Shown here piece by piece: positions 1 through 6,076 of a stretch of 9,637 nt of DNA (positions are counted from its first letter, which is position 1; each line of letters starts with the position of its first letter). This stretch comes from Myxococcales bacterium. Lineage in GTDB: Bacteria; Myxococcota; Myxococcia; Myxococcales; Myxococcaceae. The stretch is from contig PMBV01000042.1 in the NCBI GenBank assembly GCA_003153055.1, forward strand, positions 4,416 to 14,052, in the 5' to 3' direction. Both the position numbers and the translations under genes were made by a program. The notes beneath the pieces are model-generated. The model ran no database searches, was not told where the DNA came from, and worked only from the letters and a program-made list of their open reading frames with translations.

Positions 1-254
1 GGCCGCACGAGGATCGGCTGGAGCACGCCCTGGTTCTTCAACGAGGCGGCGAGCTCGGTGAGCTGTGCCTCGTCGAAGCGCTTGCGCGGGTTCGAGCGAT
101 CTGGGTGAATCTGATCGAGCGGGAGCCGCGACGCCCCGGCCGCCGCGGCCGCCGCAGCCGAGGGGGTCCGGGCATCGGCCAACAACGCCCCCAGCCCTCG
201 ACCCAGAGCTGGCTTCCGATTCTGGGTGGGGACGACCTTCACGAGTGCGGGCAT
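1..254 (-). CDS. parB: ParB chromosome-partitioning protein, N-terminal part (cut by window edge)
   Basis: ParB binds parS, hydrolyses CTP and slides along DNA as a clamp to build the partition complex that ParA moves. Only the first 84 residues are in the window; the gene continues past base 1. Visible parts: a short basic N-terminus; an LGRGLGALL motif at residues 17-25, which in the ParB/Spo0J family is the ParA-contacting segment; an alanine run (residues 33-39); then the start of the N-terminal CTP-binding domain, LPLDQIHPDRSNPRKRFDE (about 44-62), followed by LKNQGVLQPILVR. This last stretch is very typical of the family. The ATG at 254-252 is preceded by GGAG with a 5-base gap (GGAGAAGACATG), a good ribosome-binding site. 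The gene starts 22 bases after the parA stop, so the two are surely co-transcribed. The alanine run is coded by a pure GC tract and may vary in length between strains. The GERR CTP-binding motif, helix-turn-helix and dimer domain lie outside the window. Confidence 0.94.
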   Translation of the reverse strand, partial: MPALVKVVPTQNRKPALGRGLGALLADARTPSAAAAAAAGASRLPLDQIHPDRSNPRKRFDEAQLTELAASLKNQGVLQPILVR

Positions 255-276
255 GTCTTCTCCGACAGGCGCGCCC

Positions 277-1098
277 TTATGCCATGACGGGCTGGCTGTG
301 TCCCGATCGCCGGGTGCGCTTGCTGCGCTTGAGGAGCTCACGGGCGACGCCGAGGTACGCCTCGCACCCACGTGACTTGATGTCGTAGAGCAGCACCGGC
401 TTGCCGAAGCTCGGGCTCTCGGCCAAGCGCACGTTGCGCGGCACCACGCTGGTGAAGACGAGCTCGGGGAAGACGCGCTTCACCTCAGTCGCCACCTGGT
501 GGCTGATGTTCGCCCGCTGGTCGAACATGGTGAGCAAGATGCCCTCGACCGTCAGCCTCGGGTTGAGCGACTGCTGCACGAGCTCGATGGTGGACATCAG
601 CTGCGCCAGGCCCTCCATGGCGTAGTACTCGCACTGCAGGGGAATAAGGACCGAGTCGGCCGCGGTGAGGGCGTTGACCGTGAGGAGCCCCAGCGACGGC
701 GGGCAGTCGAGCAACACGTAGTCATAGCGGTGGGCCACCTCCTTGAGCGCGTCTCGCAGGCGGTGCTCCCGACGCTCCATGCCCACGAGCTCGACCTCCG
801 CGCCGGTGAGGTCCGGCGTCGCCGGGGCGACTTCGAGGAACCGGAGCTCGGTCGGCAAGACGAGCTCGCTCAGCGGCCGGCCGTTGATGAGGGCGTCATA
901 GACGCTGCCGGTCAGGGCGCTCCGGTCGACCCCCAACCCGGACCCCGCATTCCCCTGCGGGTCCATGTCGATGAGCAGCGTCTTGCGCTCCGCCGCCGCC
1001 AGTGATGCGGCGAGGTTGATGGCGGTGGTCGTCTTCCCCACGCCGCCCTTCTGATTGGAGATGCAGAGGATTCGACCCATGCCGGCGTTGTAGTCCAT
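277..1098 (-). CDS. parA: ParA chromosome-partitioning ATPase
   Basis: ParA is a Walker-type (MinD/ParA) ATPase that binds the nucleoid as an ATP dimer and pulls ParB-parS complexes when ParB triggers hydrolysis. Numbered from the ATG at 1098 (273 aa): deviant Walker A KGGVGKTT at 17-24, with the signature lysine; Walker A' LLIDMDPQGN at 41-50; Walker B DYVLLDCPPS at 126-135. The rest matches chromosomal ParA/Soj in order (LTGAEVELVG, QCEYYAMEGLAQL, GILLTMFD, VVPRNVRLAE, YDIKSRGCEAYL). The start is not certain. A second ATG at 1080 gives MGRILCISNQKGG (267 aa), the usual length of Soj-type proteins, and neither ATG has a clear Shine-Dalgarno. A GTG at 1149 that overlaps the rsmG stop as GTGA would add 17 residues and is less likely. 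It lies between rsmG (47-base gap) and parB (22-base gap). The C-terminal tail after about residue 255 is basic (LLKRSKRTRRSG) and could help bind DNA, which is inference. Confidence 0.97.
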   Translation of the reverse strand: MDYNAGMGRILCISNQKGGVGKTTTAINLAASLAAAERKTLLIDMDPQGNAGSGLGVDRSALTGSVYDALINGRPLSELVLPTELRFLEVAPATPDLTGAEVELVGMERREHRLRDALKEVAHRYDYVLLDCPPSLGLLTVNALTAADSVLIPLQCEYYAMEGLAQLMSTIELVQQSLNPRLTVEGILLTMFDQRANISHQVATEVKRVFPELVFTSVVPRNVRLAESPSFGKPVLLYDIKSRGCEAYLGVARELLKRSKRTRRSGHSQPVMA

Positions 1099-1145
1099 GG
1101 GGCTGACATGTGCACGGTTCGCGTCGGCGTCACCGCCGAGGAATT

Positions 1146-1808
1146 TCACGCACTTGACTCTACCGACTGGAACGATGCGACCGCGCGCGGAGCCAGAGAG
1201 ATGGGCAGCTGGAACTCTCGGAGCCCCACCACCCTGAGGCCGGCCGCTCGACCCATGGCCTCGAGCTCGGCGATGGGCGGCGGCCTCCCCAGCATCGCGA
1301 CCACCTTCCCGCCGGGAGCCAAGTAATGGGCAGCGAGTGAGACGAAGGGGCCCACGTCCATGAAGGCGCGAGCGATGACGACCTCGGCCAGCCGGACTCC
1401 CTCCTGTGCTGGCCGACCGGCCACTCGCTGGTGAACCGCCCGCACCCGCCCGGTGACACCCGCTTTCACCGCCCCGGTCTTCATGAAGGCCACCTTCTTG
1501 GCCACCGCGTCGACCAGGGTGCATTCGAGCCGCGGCAGCGCGACGGCGAGGGGAATCCCTGGCAAGCCGGCGCCCGCGCCAAGGTCGAGCAGCGTCCGGG
1601 CATCGCCCACCTCCGGGACGACCGCGAGCGAGTCGAGCAGATGCTTGTCCACGACCTCCCGGGGCGCGGTGATGGCGGTGAGGTTCACCTTCTCGTTCCA
1701 GCGAAGGAGCTCCTCGGCAAACGCCCAGAGCCGCTCGGCCGCCGAGGCTTCCAACGTGAGCCCGAGGGAGGCCAACCCTCCTCGGAGGAGCTCCAGCGCG
1801 TTATCCAC
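1146..1808 (-). CDS. rsmG: 16S rRNA (guanine527-N7)-methyltransferase RsmG (GidB)
   Basis: RsmG transfers a methyl group from S-adenosylmethionine to N7 of G527 in the 530 loop of 16S rRNA; loss in other bacteria gives low-level streptomycin resistance. The 220-aa protein has the family features in order: RWNEKVNLTAIT (36-47), HLLDSL (56-61), the SAM-binding glycine-rich loop LLDLGAGAGLPGIPLA (73-88), LVDAVAKKVAFMK (98-110) and VIARAF (144-149). E. coli RsmG is 207 aa, so the length is normal. I chose the GTG at 1808 because a strong GGAGGAGG lies six bases upstream. The frame stays open to a TTG at 1826, but that start would put the ribosome-binding site inside the gene. The gene is third from the right in the leftward order mnmG-rsmG-parA-parB, 51 bases after mnmG. 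The start codon overlaps a perfect DnaA-box sequence on the other strand. Confidence 0.96.
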   Translation of the reverse strand: MDNALELLRGGLASLGLTLEASAAERLWAFAEELLRWNEKVNLTAITAPREVVDKHLLDSLAVVPEVGDARTLLDLGAGAGLPGIPLAVALPRLECTLVDAVAKKVAFMKTGAVKAGVTGRVRAVHQRVAGRPAQEGVRLAEVVIARAFMDVGPFVSLAAHYLAPGGKVVAMLGRPPPIAELEAMGRAAGLRVVGLREFQLPISLAPRAVASFQSVESSA

Positions 1809-1809
1809 A
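1801..1809 (+). promoter_or_regulatory. Perfect DnaA-box 9-mer (TTATCCACA) on the rsmG start codon
   Basis: The plus strand reads TTATCCACA, identical to the strongest E. coli DnaA box. It overlaps the GTG GAT AA of the rsmG start, so DnaA bound here would sit on the translation start. Genes of the mnmG/rsmG/par group commonly lie near oriC, which makes a functional box plausible. Some of the match could come from the Val-Asp-Asn codons alone. I saw no other exact copy in the window. Confidence 0.5.
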
Positions 1810-1814
1810 GCTCG

Positions 1815-1822
1815 CCTCCTCC
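1815..1822 (-). promoter_or_regulatory. Strong ribosome-binding site that fixes the rsmG start
   Basis: On the minus strand this reads GGAGGAGG, followed by six bases (CGAGCT) and GTG. It is the best Shine-Dalgarno in the window and rules out the in-frame TTG at 1826, which precedes it. Confidence 0.85.
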
Positions 1823-1855
1823 CCAACCGTCCAGAAGCAGGGCGAATACTCAGTG

Positions 1856-1875
1856 TTACTCACAGCTTCTCCACA
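1856..1875 (+). promoter_or_regulatory. Two DnaA-box-like 9-mers at the mnmG stop codon
   Basis: TTACTCACA (1856-1864, two mismatches to TTATCCACA) and TTCTCCACA (1867-1875, one mismatch) lie two bases apart, in the same orientation as the perfect box at 1801. The first overlaps the mnmG stop codon and the second lies in the last codons. With the box at 1801 they give three sites in 75 bases across the 51-base mnmG-rsmG gap. They are weak alone; the grouping is the reason to list them. Confidence 0.35.
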
Positions 1876-3686
1876 GGGGTGCGAGGCTCGCTTATCCGCC
1901 TCAGGTGGACGAGCAAGAGGCTGACGGCGGCCGGGGTGACGCCGGGCACCCTGCGAGCCTGGCCTACGGTGGCGGGCCTCAGGCGGCCGAGCTTCTCCTG
2001 AGCCTCGCGGGACAGCCCGGGGACACCCGCCCACGACAGCTCGCGAGGAATCACCCACCCGTCGTGCTCGTCGGACCTGCGGGTCCACGCCGCGTTGGCC
2101 TGCTTGATGTAGCCCGCGTACTTCGCCTCGGTCTCGACCTCCTCGCACAGCTCGGCGGGGAGTCGGGGACGGGAGGGATCCTCGACCTCGAGCGAACGGT
2201 AGGTGACGTCCGGGCGGCGGAGCCGGACGAGCAGCTGCCGTCCTTCGAGCCGGGCGAGCTCCTCGGCGATGAGGCGAGCCCGCTCGGCGGCCAGGGCGGC
2301 CTCGGCATCGGAGACGAGCCCAATTCGATGGCCGTGGCGACGAAGGCGGAACTCCGCGTTCCCTTCCCTGAGGACGAGGCGGTGCTCCGACCGGCTCGTC
2401 AGCATGCGAAAGGGCTCGTCGACGCCCCGGGTGACGAGCTCGTCGACGAGGACCGCCCCATGGGCCTCCTGCCGGCCGAGGAGGAGCGGCGGCTCGCCCT
2501 TCAGCTGGAGCGCGGCGTTCACCCCGGCCCACAGCCCCTGAAAGGCGGCCTCCTCGTAGCCCGAGGTGCCGTTGAGCTGCCCGGCGAAGTAGAGGCCCTC
2601 GACGGCCTTCGTCTGGAGCGTGGGCTCGAGCTGGGTGGGCGGGGCGTAGTCATATTCCACCGCGTAGCCGAAGCGAGCCACCTCGACGCGCTCGAGCCCC
2701 TCGATGGTGCGGAGGAAGGCGAGCTGCACATCGGCGGGCATGCTGGTCGACAGGCCGGCCGGGTAGACGAGGGGGCTCTGGGCGCCCTCGGGCTCGAGGA
2801 AGACGGTGTGGCGCTCTCGGTCGGCGAAGCGCACCACCTTGTCTTCGAGCGAGGGACAGTACCGCGGGCCTCGCCCCGCGATGCGGCCACAGTAGAGCGG
2901 CGAGGCGTCGAGGTTGTCGCGGAGGACGGCGTGAGTGCGGGCGTTCGTGTGGGTGACGAAGCAGTCGAGTCCCTGCCGAACGGGAAAGGGCGGCCCGCTG
3001 CGCAGGGAGAACGGGCGGGGGTTCGGTTCGCCCGGCTGGAGGGTGCACCGAGACCAGTCGATGCTGTCCTTCACGAGGCGGGCGGGGGTGCCGGTCTTGA
3101 AGCGGCCGAGCTCGAAGCCCAGCGTCCGAAGGGAGTCGGACAGCCCCTGAGCGGCCCCGTCTCCCACCCGACCGCCGACGCTCACCTCGCTGCCGACGTG
3201 CATGACCGCGCTGAGGAAGGTCCCAGTCGTCACCACGACGGCGCGGGCCCCGAGCCGTCGGCCGTCGGCCAGCTCGACCCCCACGATGCGCGGCCGGCGG
3301 TCTCCAGTCGTCACCAGGCGCTCAACCTCTCCCTCGAAGAGGTCGAGCCCCTTCTGGGCGTGGAGAAGGCCCCGCATCACCGAGGCGTAGACGTCGCGGT
3401 CGCAGAGGACGCGGGTGGCCCGGACGGCGGCGCCTTTGGAGGCGTTGAGCGTGACAAAGTGAGTGCCCGCCTGGTCTGCGGCCCAAGCCATGGCACCGCC
3501 GAGGGCGTCGAGCTCACGGACGAGGTGGCCTTTGGCCGTGCCCCCGATGGCCGGGTTGCAGCTCATCACCGCGATGCCGTCGTCGCGGAGCGTGACGCCG
3601 GCGGTGGAGAGCCCCATGCGGGCACAGGCGAGGGCCGCCTCGCACCCGGCGTGACCGAGACCAACGATGATGACGTCGTACGACAC
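1860..3686 (-). CDS. mnmG: tRNA uridine-5-carboxymethylaminomethyl modification enzyme MnmG (GidA)
   Basis: MnmG is the FAD/NADH subunit of the MnmE-MnmG complex, which adds a carboxymethylaminomethyl (or aminomethyl) group at C5 of wobble U34 in tRNAs reading NNA/NNG codons. The 608-aa product (E. coli 629) shows: dinucleotide-binding VGLGHAG (8-14); the first family signature around SCNPAIGGTAKGHL (42-55), with redox cysteine C43; the second conserved cysteine in RYCPSLEDKV (C277, the E. coli number); FAGQLNGTSGYEEAAFQG (368-385); SRSEHRLVLREGNAEFRL (431-448); and a C-terminal helical domain with YAGYIKQ (523-529), used for MnmE/tRNA contact. The GTG at 3686 starts three residues before the FAD strand, as in homologues. 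It has no spaced Shine-Dalgarno, since the GAGG touches the GTG. The frame runs on to a TTG at 3836, but those 50 residues are not family-like. It is the first gene of the leftward operon, with parS 1 lying 189 bases upstream. Confidence 0.98.
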   Translation of the reverse strand: MSYDVIIVGLGHAGCEAALACARMGLSTAGVTLRDDGIAVMSCNPAIGGTAKGHLVRELDALGGAMAWAADQAGTHFVTLNASKGAAVRATRVLCDRDVYASVMRGLLHAQKGLDLFEGEVERLVTTGDRRPRIVGVELADGRRLGARAVVVTTGTFLSAVMHVGSEVSVGGRVGDGAAQGLSDSLRTLGFELGRFKTGTPARLVKDSIDWSRCTLQPGEPNPRPFSLRSGPPFPVRQGLDCFVTHTNARTHAVLRDNLDASPLYCGRIAGRGPRYCPSLEDKVVRFADRERHTVFLEPEGAQSPLVYPAGLSTSMPADVQLAFLRTIEGLERVEVARFGYAVEYDYAPPTQLEPTLQTKAVEGLYFAGQLNGTSGYEEAAFQGLWAGVNAALQLKGEPPLLLGRQEAHGAVLVDELVTRGVDEPFRMLTSRSEHRLVLREGNAEFRLRRHGHRIGLVSDAEAALAAERARLIAEELARLEGRQLLVRLRRPDVTYRSLEVEDPSRPRLPAELCEEVETEAKYAGYIKQANAAWTRRSDEHDGWVIPRELSWAGVPGLSREAQEKLGRLRPATVGQARRVPGVTPAAVSLLLVHLRRISEPRTPVEKL

Positions 3687-3693
3687 CCTCGCG

Positions 3694-3699
3694 CATATA
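3694..3699 (-). promoter_or_regulatory. Possible -10 element for mnmG (TATATG)
   Basis: The minus strand has GCTATATGCGCGAGG just before the mnmG GTG. TATATG is one of the few AT-rich hexamers here. If used as a -10, transcription would begin within a base or two of the GTG at 3686, giving a leaderless mRNA. That would fit the missing Shine-Dalgarno spacing. No convincing -35 is seen, so this is a weak call. Confidence 0.25.
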
Positions 3700-3874
3700 G
3701 CTGTTCCGTGGGAGCTTGGCACTTCGACCCAGCGAGTGGATTCGAGAGACCAAACACCGAACCAAAGCGCCTTCGGAGACGAGGAGGCCAGTCCCCTGGC
3801 CTTCCGTTCCGGCGTGGCCTGCCCGCCGTTGGGCAAGAGCGAGCTGCGGCCGGACCCGATCGCAGTCGCACCGA

Positions 3875-3890
3875 TGTTCCACGTGGAACA
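3875..3890. promoter_or_regulatory. parS: parS site 1 (TGTTCCACGTGGAACA)
   Basis: A perfect 16-bp palindrome, extended to 18 bp as ATGTTCCACGTGGAACAT (3874-3891). It is the longest palindrome among the seven sites and the nearest but one feature upstream of mnmG (189 bases from the GTG). It matches the universal chromosomal parS pattern in the GC-rich form. ParB spreading from here could reach the operon promoter and autoregulate parAB, which is inference. Confidence 0.95.
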
Positions 3891-3950
3891 TCAGCGCTCG
3901 TCGACGTCAACGGCCTGCTCCCGCGCACTCTGCCTCGACGAAATGCCGAG

Positions 3951-3964
3951 GTTCCACGTGGAAT
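3951..3964. promoter_or_regulatory. parS: parS site 2 (GTTCCACGTGGAAT)
   Basis: The core TTCCACGTGGAA (3952-3963) is intact, and the outer pair is broken (G left, T right). It lies 76 bp from site 1 start to start, the closest pair in the cluster. Confidence 0.92.
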
Positions 3965-4196
3965 GCCCGTTCATCGATCGTGTCCCGCCAGCTGTGCCGA
4001 TGTGCGTGTGCGAATCAGAGTCTCGCGGACGCGTTGGGCCTCCCGCGGCACGCGTGTCCCGGATGTGCTCGGCCGAGGTGGATCCGGGTGCACCGTCGGG
4101 CACCGAGGGTGGCCTGTCTCACCTCACTGCGCAGTGCCGAGCCCTTCATGCTCGGCGGAGGCTTCCTCCCCCTTGCCTGTGGCGAGGGAGGCGCGC

Positions 4197-4224
4197 TCTT
4201 AGGGCCTCTTAGGGCCGCGCGGCC
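4197..4224. repeat. Tandem 10-mer followed by a GC palindrome
   Basis: TCTTAGGGCC occurs twice without a gap (4197-4206 and 4207-4216). It overlaps the perfect 12-bp palindrome GGCCGCGCGGCC (4213-4224). It could be a small cruciform or a replication-slippage product. No function is assigned. Confidence 0.6.
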
Positions 4225-4324
4225 TGGAAGGGCCCGACCCGCACAGGCAACATGCTTCTTTGGAGCAAGCTGACGGCCAGCGTGCCACCGAGCCGCTGGC
4301 GCCATCCTCACCGCCCCGCCGCAG

Positions 4325-4448
4325 GGCGACGCTCACCTGCTGCATTCAGGGCTCAGGCAAGGCCCTCGATCTTGGGCCCTCTGCGAATCAAGGACACTGG
4401 TGGACCTCAGCCCCGGCTTCTTTGAGCAACTTCGACGCACGACGAGCG
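4325..4448 (-). repeat. Dispersed element, copy 1 (parts A and B)
   Basis: Two parts have copies at the right end of the window. Part B (4376-4448, 73 bases) aligns without gaps to 9350-9422 with 8 mismatches. Part A (4325-4366) matches the reverse complement of 9490-9530, including 26 identical bases (4341-4366 against 9490-9515). In the minus direction part B reads as a short open frame, ARRASKLLKEAGAEVHQCP then stop. The right copy gives ARRASKSFKDVGAEVHQCP then stop, so the element may derive from the end of a gene, though bases after the stop are equally well kept. I see no transposase or known insertion-sequence end. The 8-bp arms AATCAAGG (4386-4393) and CCTTGATT (4469-4476) lie around part B. 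Confidence 0.75.
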
Positions 4449-4511
4449 TTCCCGCCGGCTGGTGCGAGCCTTGATTGAGTCGGGCAGGACGGGGATCACG
4501 GGCGAGCTCTT

Positions 4512-4636
4512 GCTCGCCAACAGACCGCGGAGGCGCCGGGGTTCCACGTGGAACGTGCCCTCGCCCGCCAACAGACAGGAGACATGCGCGCATTGGAGGA
4601 GGGCGAGCGACCGGGCGTGCTCCCCCGCCAACGGAC
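4512..4636 (+). repeat. Three direct copies of a 14-mer, (g/c)(c/t)(c/t)CGCCAAC(a/g)GAC type
   Basis: GCTCGCCAACAGAC (4512-4525), GCCCGCCAACAGAC (4563-4576) and CCCCGCCAACGGAC (4623-4636) are spaced 51 and 60 bases apart. The first two flank parS site 3. They look like remnants of an approximately 50-60 bp tandem duplication in the parS region. Confidence 0.55.
4541..4554. promoter_or_regulatory. parS: parS site 3 (GTTCCACGTGGAAC)
   Basis: A perfect 14-bp palindrome with G to the left and G to the right, so the outermost T/A pair of the 16-mer is lost. It lacks the GAACACGGCCGCG companion motif of sites 4-6 and instead lies between two copies of a CGCCAACAGAC repeat. Confidence 0.94.
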
Positions 4637-4687
4637 GGGTGCGCGCCGGGAAAGGGGCGCCGAGTCCGCCAGAGCCGCGCCCGGCTT

Positions 4688-4880
4688 CGCGATCGCGTTC
4701 ACCAAGGCTCCTTCGTCAGACTCGTTGCCTGAGCGCGTGCCGCCCGTCTGTGCGCGCAAGAGCGTGACCTGGTTGGAACACGGCCGCGGACGACGTTCCA
4801 CGTGGAACCACTTCGCTGAGGCAGCGCCACCGGTCGCCTCGCGGTCGCTGCTCCACCGGAACTCTGTGTCTCGTTGAGGC
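4688..4880 (+). repeat. parS-bearing repeat unit I
   Basis: The unit has recognisable blocks shared with 5115-5300 and 5640-5840: a head beginning GCGATCGCGTTCACCAAGG (4689-4707), the block CGCCCGTCTGTGCGCGCAAGAG (from 4741), the 13-mer GAACACGGCCGCG (4776-4788), parS, and a tail CACCGGAACTCTGTGTCTCGTTGAGG (about 4855-4880). Copies are diverged and differ by small indels, so they are old duplications. Confidence 0.7.
4795..4808. promoter_or_regulatory. parS: parS site 4 (GTTCCACGTGGAAC)
   Basis: A perfect 14-bp palindrome. The 13-mer GAACACGGCCGCG ends 6 bp to its left. Confidence 0.94.
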
Positions 4881-5114
4881 GCTGCGAGCGCACCCCCCCA
4901 AGGCGCCGACAAGATCACCCCCGCCAGTCATGGTCGGACAATCGGCGCCTGCATCGATTTTGGCGGATTGGCCGTCCAAGCGACCAACGGCCACCGAGCC
5001 CAACGGGCGCGCCGCCAGCGGCGACGAGCGGAGCAAGGCCGCACCAGCTCCCTCCATCCGCTGCGCGCACGATCACCTCCGGCGAGGATCCCGCCGACGC
5101 AGGTGCGTTTCGAA

Positions 5115-5300
5115 CCGGCGCTCGCAGCGGCTAGACCAGACTCGCCGCCGTCTGTTCCGCGCAGGACCGAGACCTGGTCCGAACACGGCCGCGAACGGAC
5201 GTTCCACGTGGAACCTCAGCGCGTCGTTGAGGCAGAGCCCCGGTTGTTACGCGAGCGCCGCTTCACCGGAATTCAGTCTCTCGTTGAGGCGCAGTCGCGC
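5115..5300 (+). repeat. parS-bearing repeat unit II
   Basis: It has the block GCCAGACTCGCC-like CCAGACTCGCCGCCGTCTGTTCC (about 5136-5158), GAACACGGCCGCG (5181-5193), parS, then CTCAGCGCGTCGTTGAGGCAG and a tail CACCGGAATTCAGTCTCTCGTTGAGG (about 5264-5289). The tail is close to that of unit I. The GCGATCGC head is missing or unrecognisable in this copy. Confidence 0.7.
5201..5214. promoter_or_regulatory. parS: parS site 5 (GTTCCACGTGGAAC)
   Basis: A perfect 14-bp palindrome, preceded by GAACACGGCCGCG with a 7-bp gap and followed by CTCAGC, as at site 6. Confidence 0.94.
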
Positions 5301-5310
5301 TCCGGCCTCC

Positions 5311-5385
5311 CGCGATCGCGTCTACCAAGGAGCCCCGGCCAGACCCGCTGCCGCCCGTCTGTTCGCGCACGAGCTCCCGAGGTAC
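5311..5385 (+). repeat. Partial repeat unit without parS
   Basis: CGCGATCGCGTCTACCAAGG followed by CCAGACCCGCTGCCGCCCGTCTGT and GCGCACGAGC matches the head of unit I (4688-4762) with a deletion. The GAACACGGCCGCG motif and parS that should follow are absent; the sequence instead turns into unrelated DNA near 5390. It sits directly after the tail of unit II, which suggests the units were once head-to-tail. Confidence 0.6.
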
Positions 5386-5639
5386 GGAACGGCTCGCCTG
5401 CGGAGATCCGAAGACCCGCTTCGCTTCGTCGTTCCTCGGCGACGACACGTCCAGTTCGAAGCCTCAGCGACACCGGCCCTTCGGGCCTCCTGAAGGCTTT
5501 GCCTCAAGGGGTTCCGACCCTCCCCGAGGATGGGTACTGAGTTCAGGATGCGTAGCCCGCGTCGCCGCCGCGAGGCCTTCAGTCGTGAATCGAACCTCTC
5601 GTCCTCAGTCGAGCGTCACGGAGTAGCACTCAGAGTCTC

Positions 5640-5840
5640 GTTGGGCGTCGCACGATCGCTTCCCAAAGAGCCCTGGCCGGACTCGCCCTCCCCGTCTCTT
5701 GCGCGCAAGAGCGGGACCGGGTCGGAACACGGCCGCGAGCGGACGTTCCACGTGGAACCTCAGCACTTCGTTCAGGCAGACACGCTGGTTCAGGCGGGGC
5801 CCCATCTTGCCCCTCACCGGATTCGTTGCCCGCAGACGGC
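5640..5840 (+). repeat. parS-bearing repeat unit III
   Basis: The head is CGATCGCTTCCCAAAGAGCC (from 5653) after a tail-like AGTCTCGTTGGGCG (5634-5647). It is followed by GGCCGGACTCGCC, CCCGTCTCTTGCGCGCAAGAG, GAACACGGCCGCG (5725-5737), parS and CTCAGCACTTCGTTCAGGCAG. CTCACCGGATTCGTTG (from 5814) replaces the tail of units I and II. Confidence 0.65.
5745..5758. promoter_or_regulatory. parS: parS site 6 (GTTCCACGTGGAAC)
   Basis: A perfect 14-bp palindrome, with the GAACACGGCCGCG motif 7 bp to the left and CTCAGC to the right, matching site 5. Confidence 0.94.
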
Positions 5841-6076
5841 ACGCGCTGCCAATGCGTCCGGACACGCAACCTCGGCGCTCGCCGAGCGCGACCCGAGTCG
5901 GCACAGGGGCGCAACGGCCGGGATGCCGCCCACCGCAACCCAGCGCTGAAGCTCCACGTTGCGCGCCCTCGGCTGGCAGCGCTTGGCGCCCACAGGCACG
6001 TCATCGCGCCTTCCGACGATCGGATACCCGAGTCGCACGAGCCCTCGGCTGGATTCGTTGCGCCAGGCGAGCCGTC

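Noticed and set aside
137..160. GC-only simple repeat at the left end as a regulatory tract
   Set aside because: It is the codons for an alanine run in the ParB linker and needs no further explanation.
369..374. CACGTG core inside parA as a further parS site
   Set aside because: Only the central hexamer matches; the flanks (CC left, AC right) lack the TTC/GAA arms needed.
1643..1652. TTGTCCACG inside rsmG as a DnaA box
   Set aside because: Two mismatches, fully inside coding sequence and not grouped with the boxes at 1801-1875.
1431..4202. A 923-codon open frame on the plus strand opposite rsmG and mnmG
   Set aside because: It is the antisense shadow of mnmG and rsmG, whose conserved motifs are beyond doubt on the minus strand.
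4689..4696. GCGATCGC octamers (also at 5312-5319) as a separate highly iterated palindrome signal
   Set aside because: Both copies lie at the same place in the parS repeat unit, so unit duplication explains them.
4930..5493. Long open frames on both strands across the parS region (for example 4930-5493 plus, 4968-5540 plus, 4496-4918 minus)
   Set aside because: They overlap in several frames, cross parS palindromes, have no family motif or ribosome site, and are expected in DNA this rich in GC.
5949..5962. AGCTCCACGTTGCG as a degenerate parS site
   Set aside because: The right half has lost GTGGAAC, with too many mismatches to claim binding.
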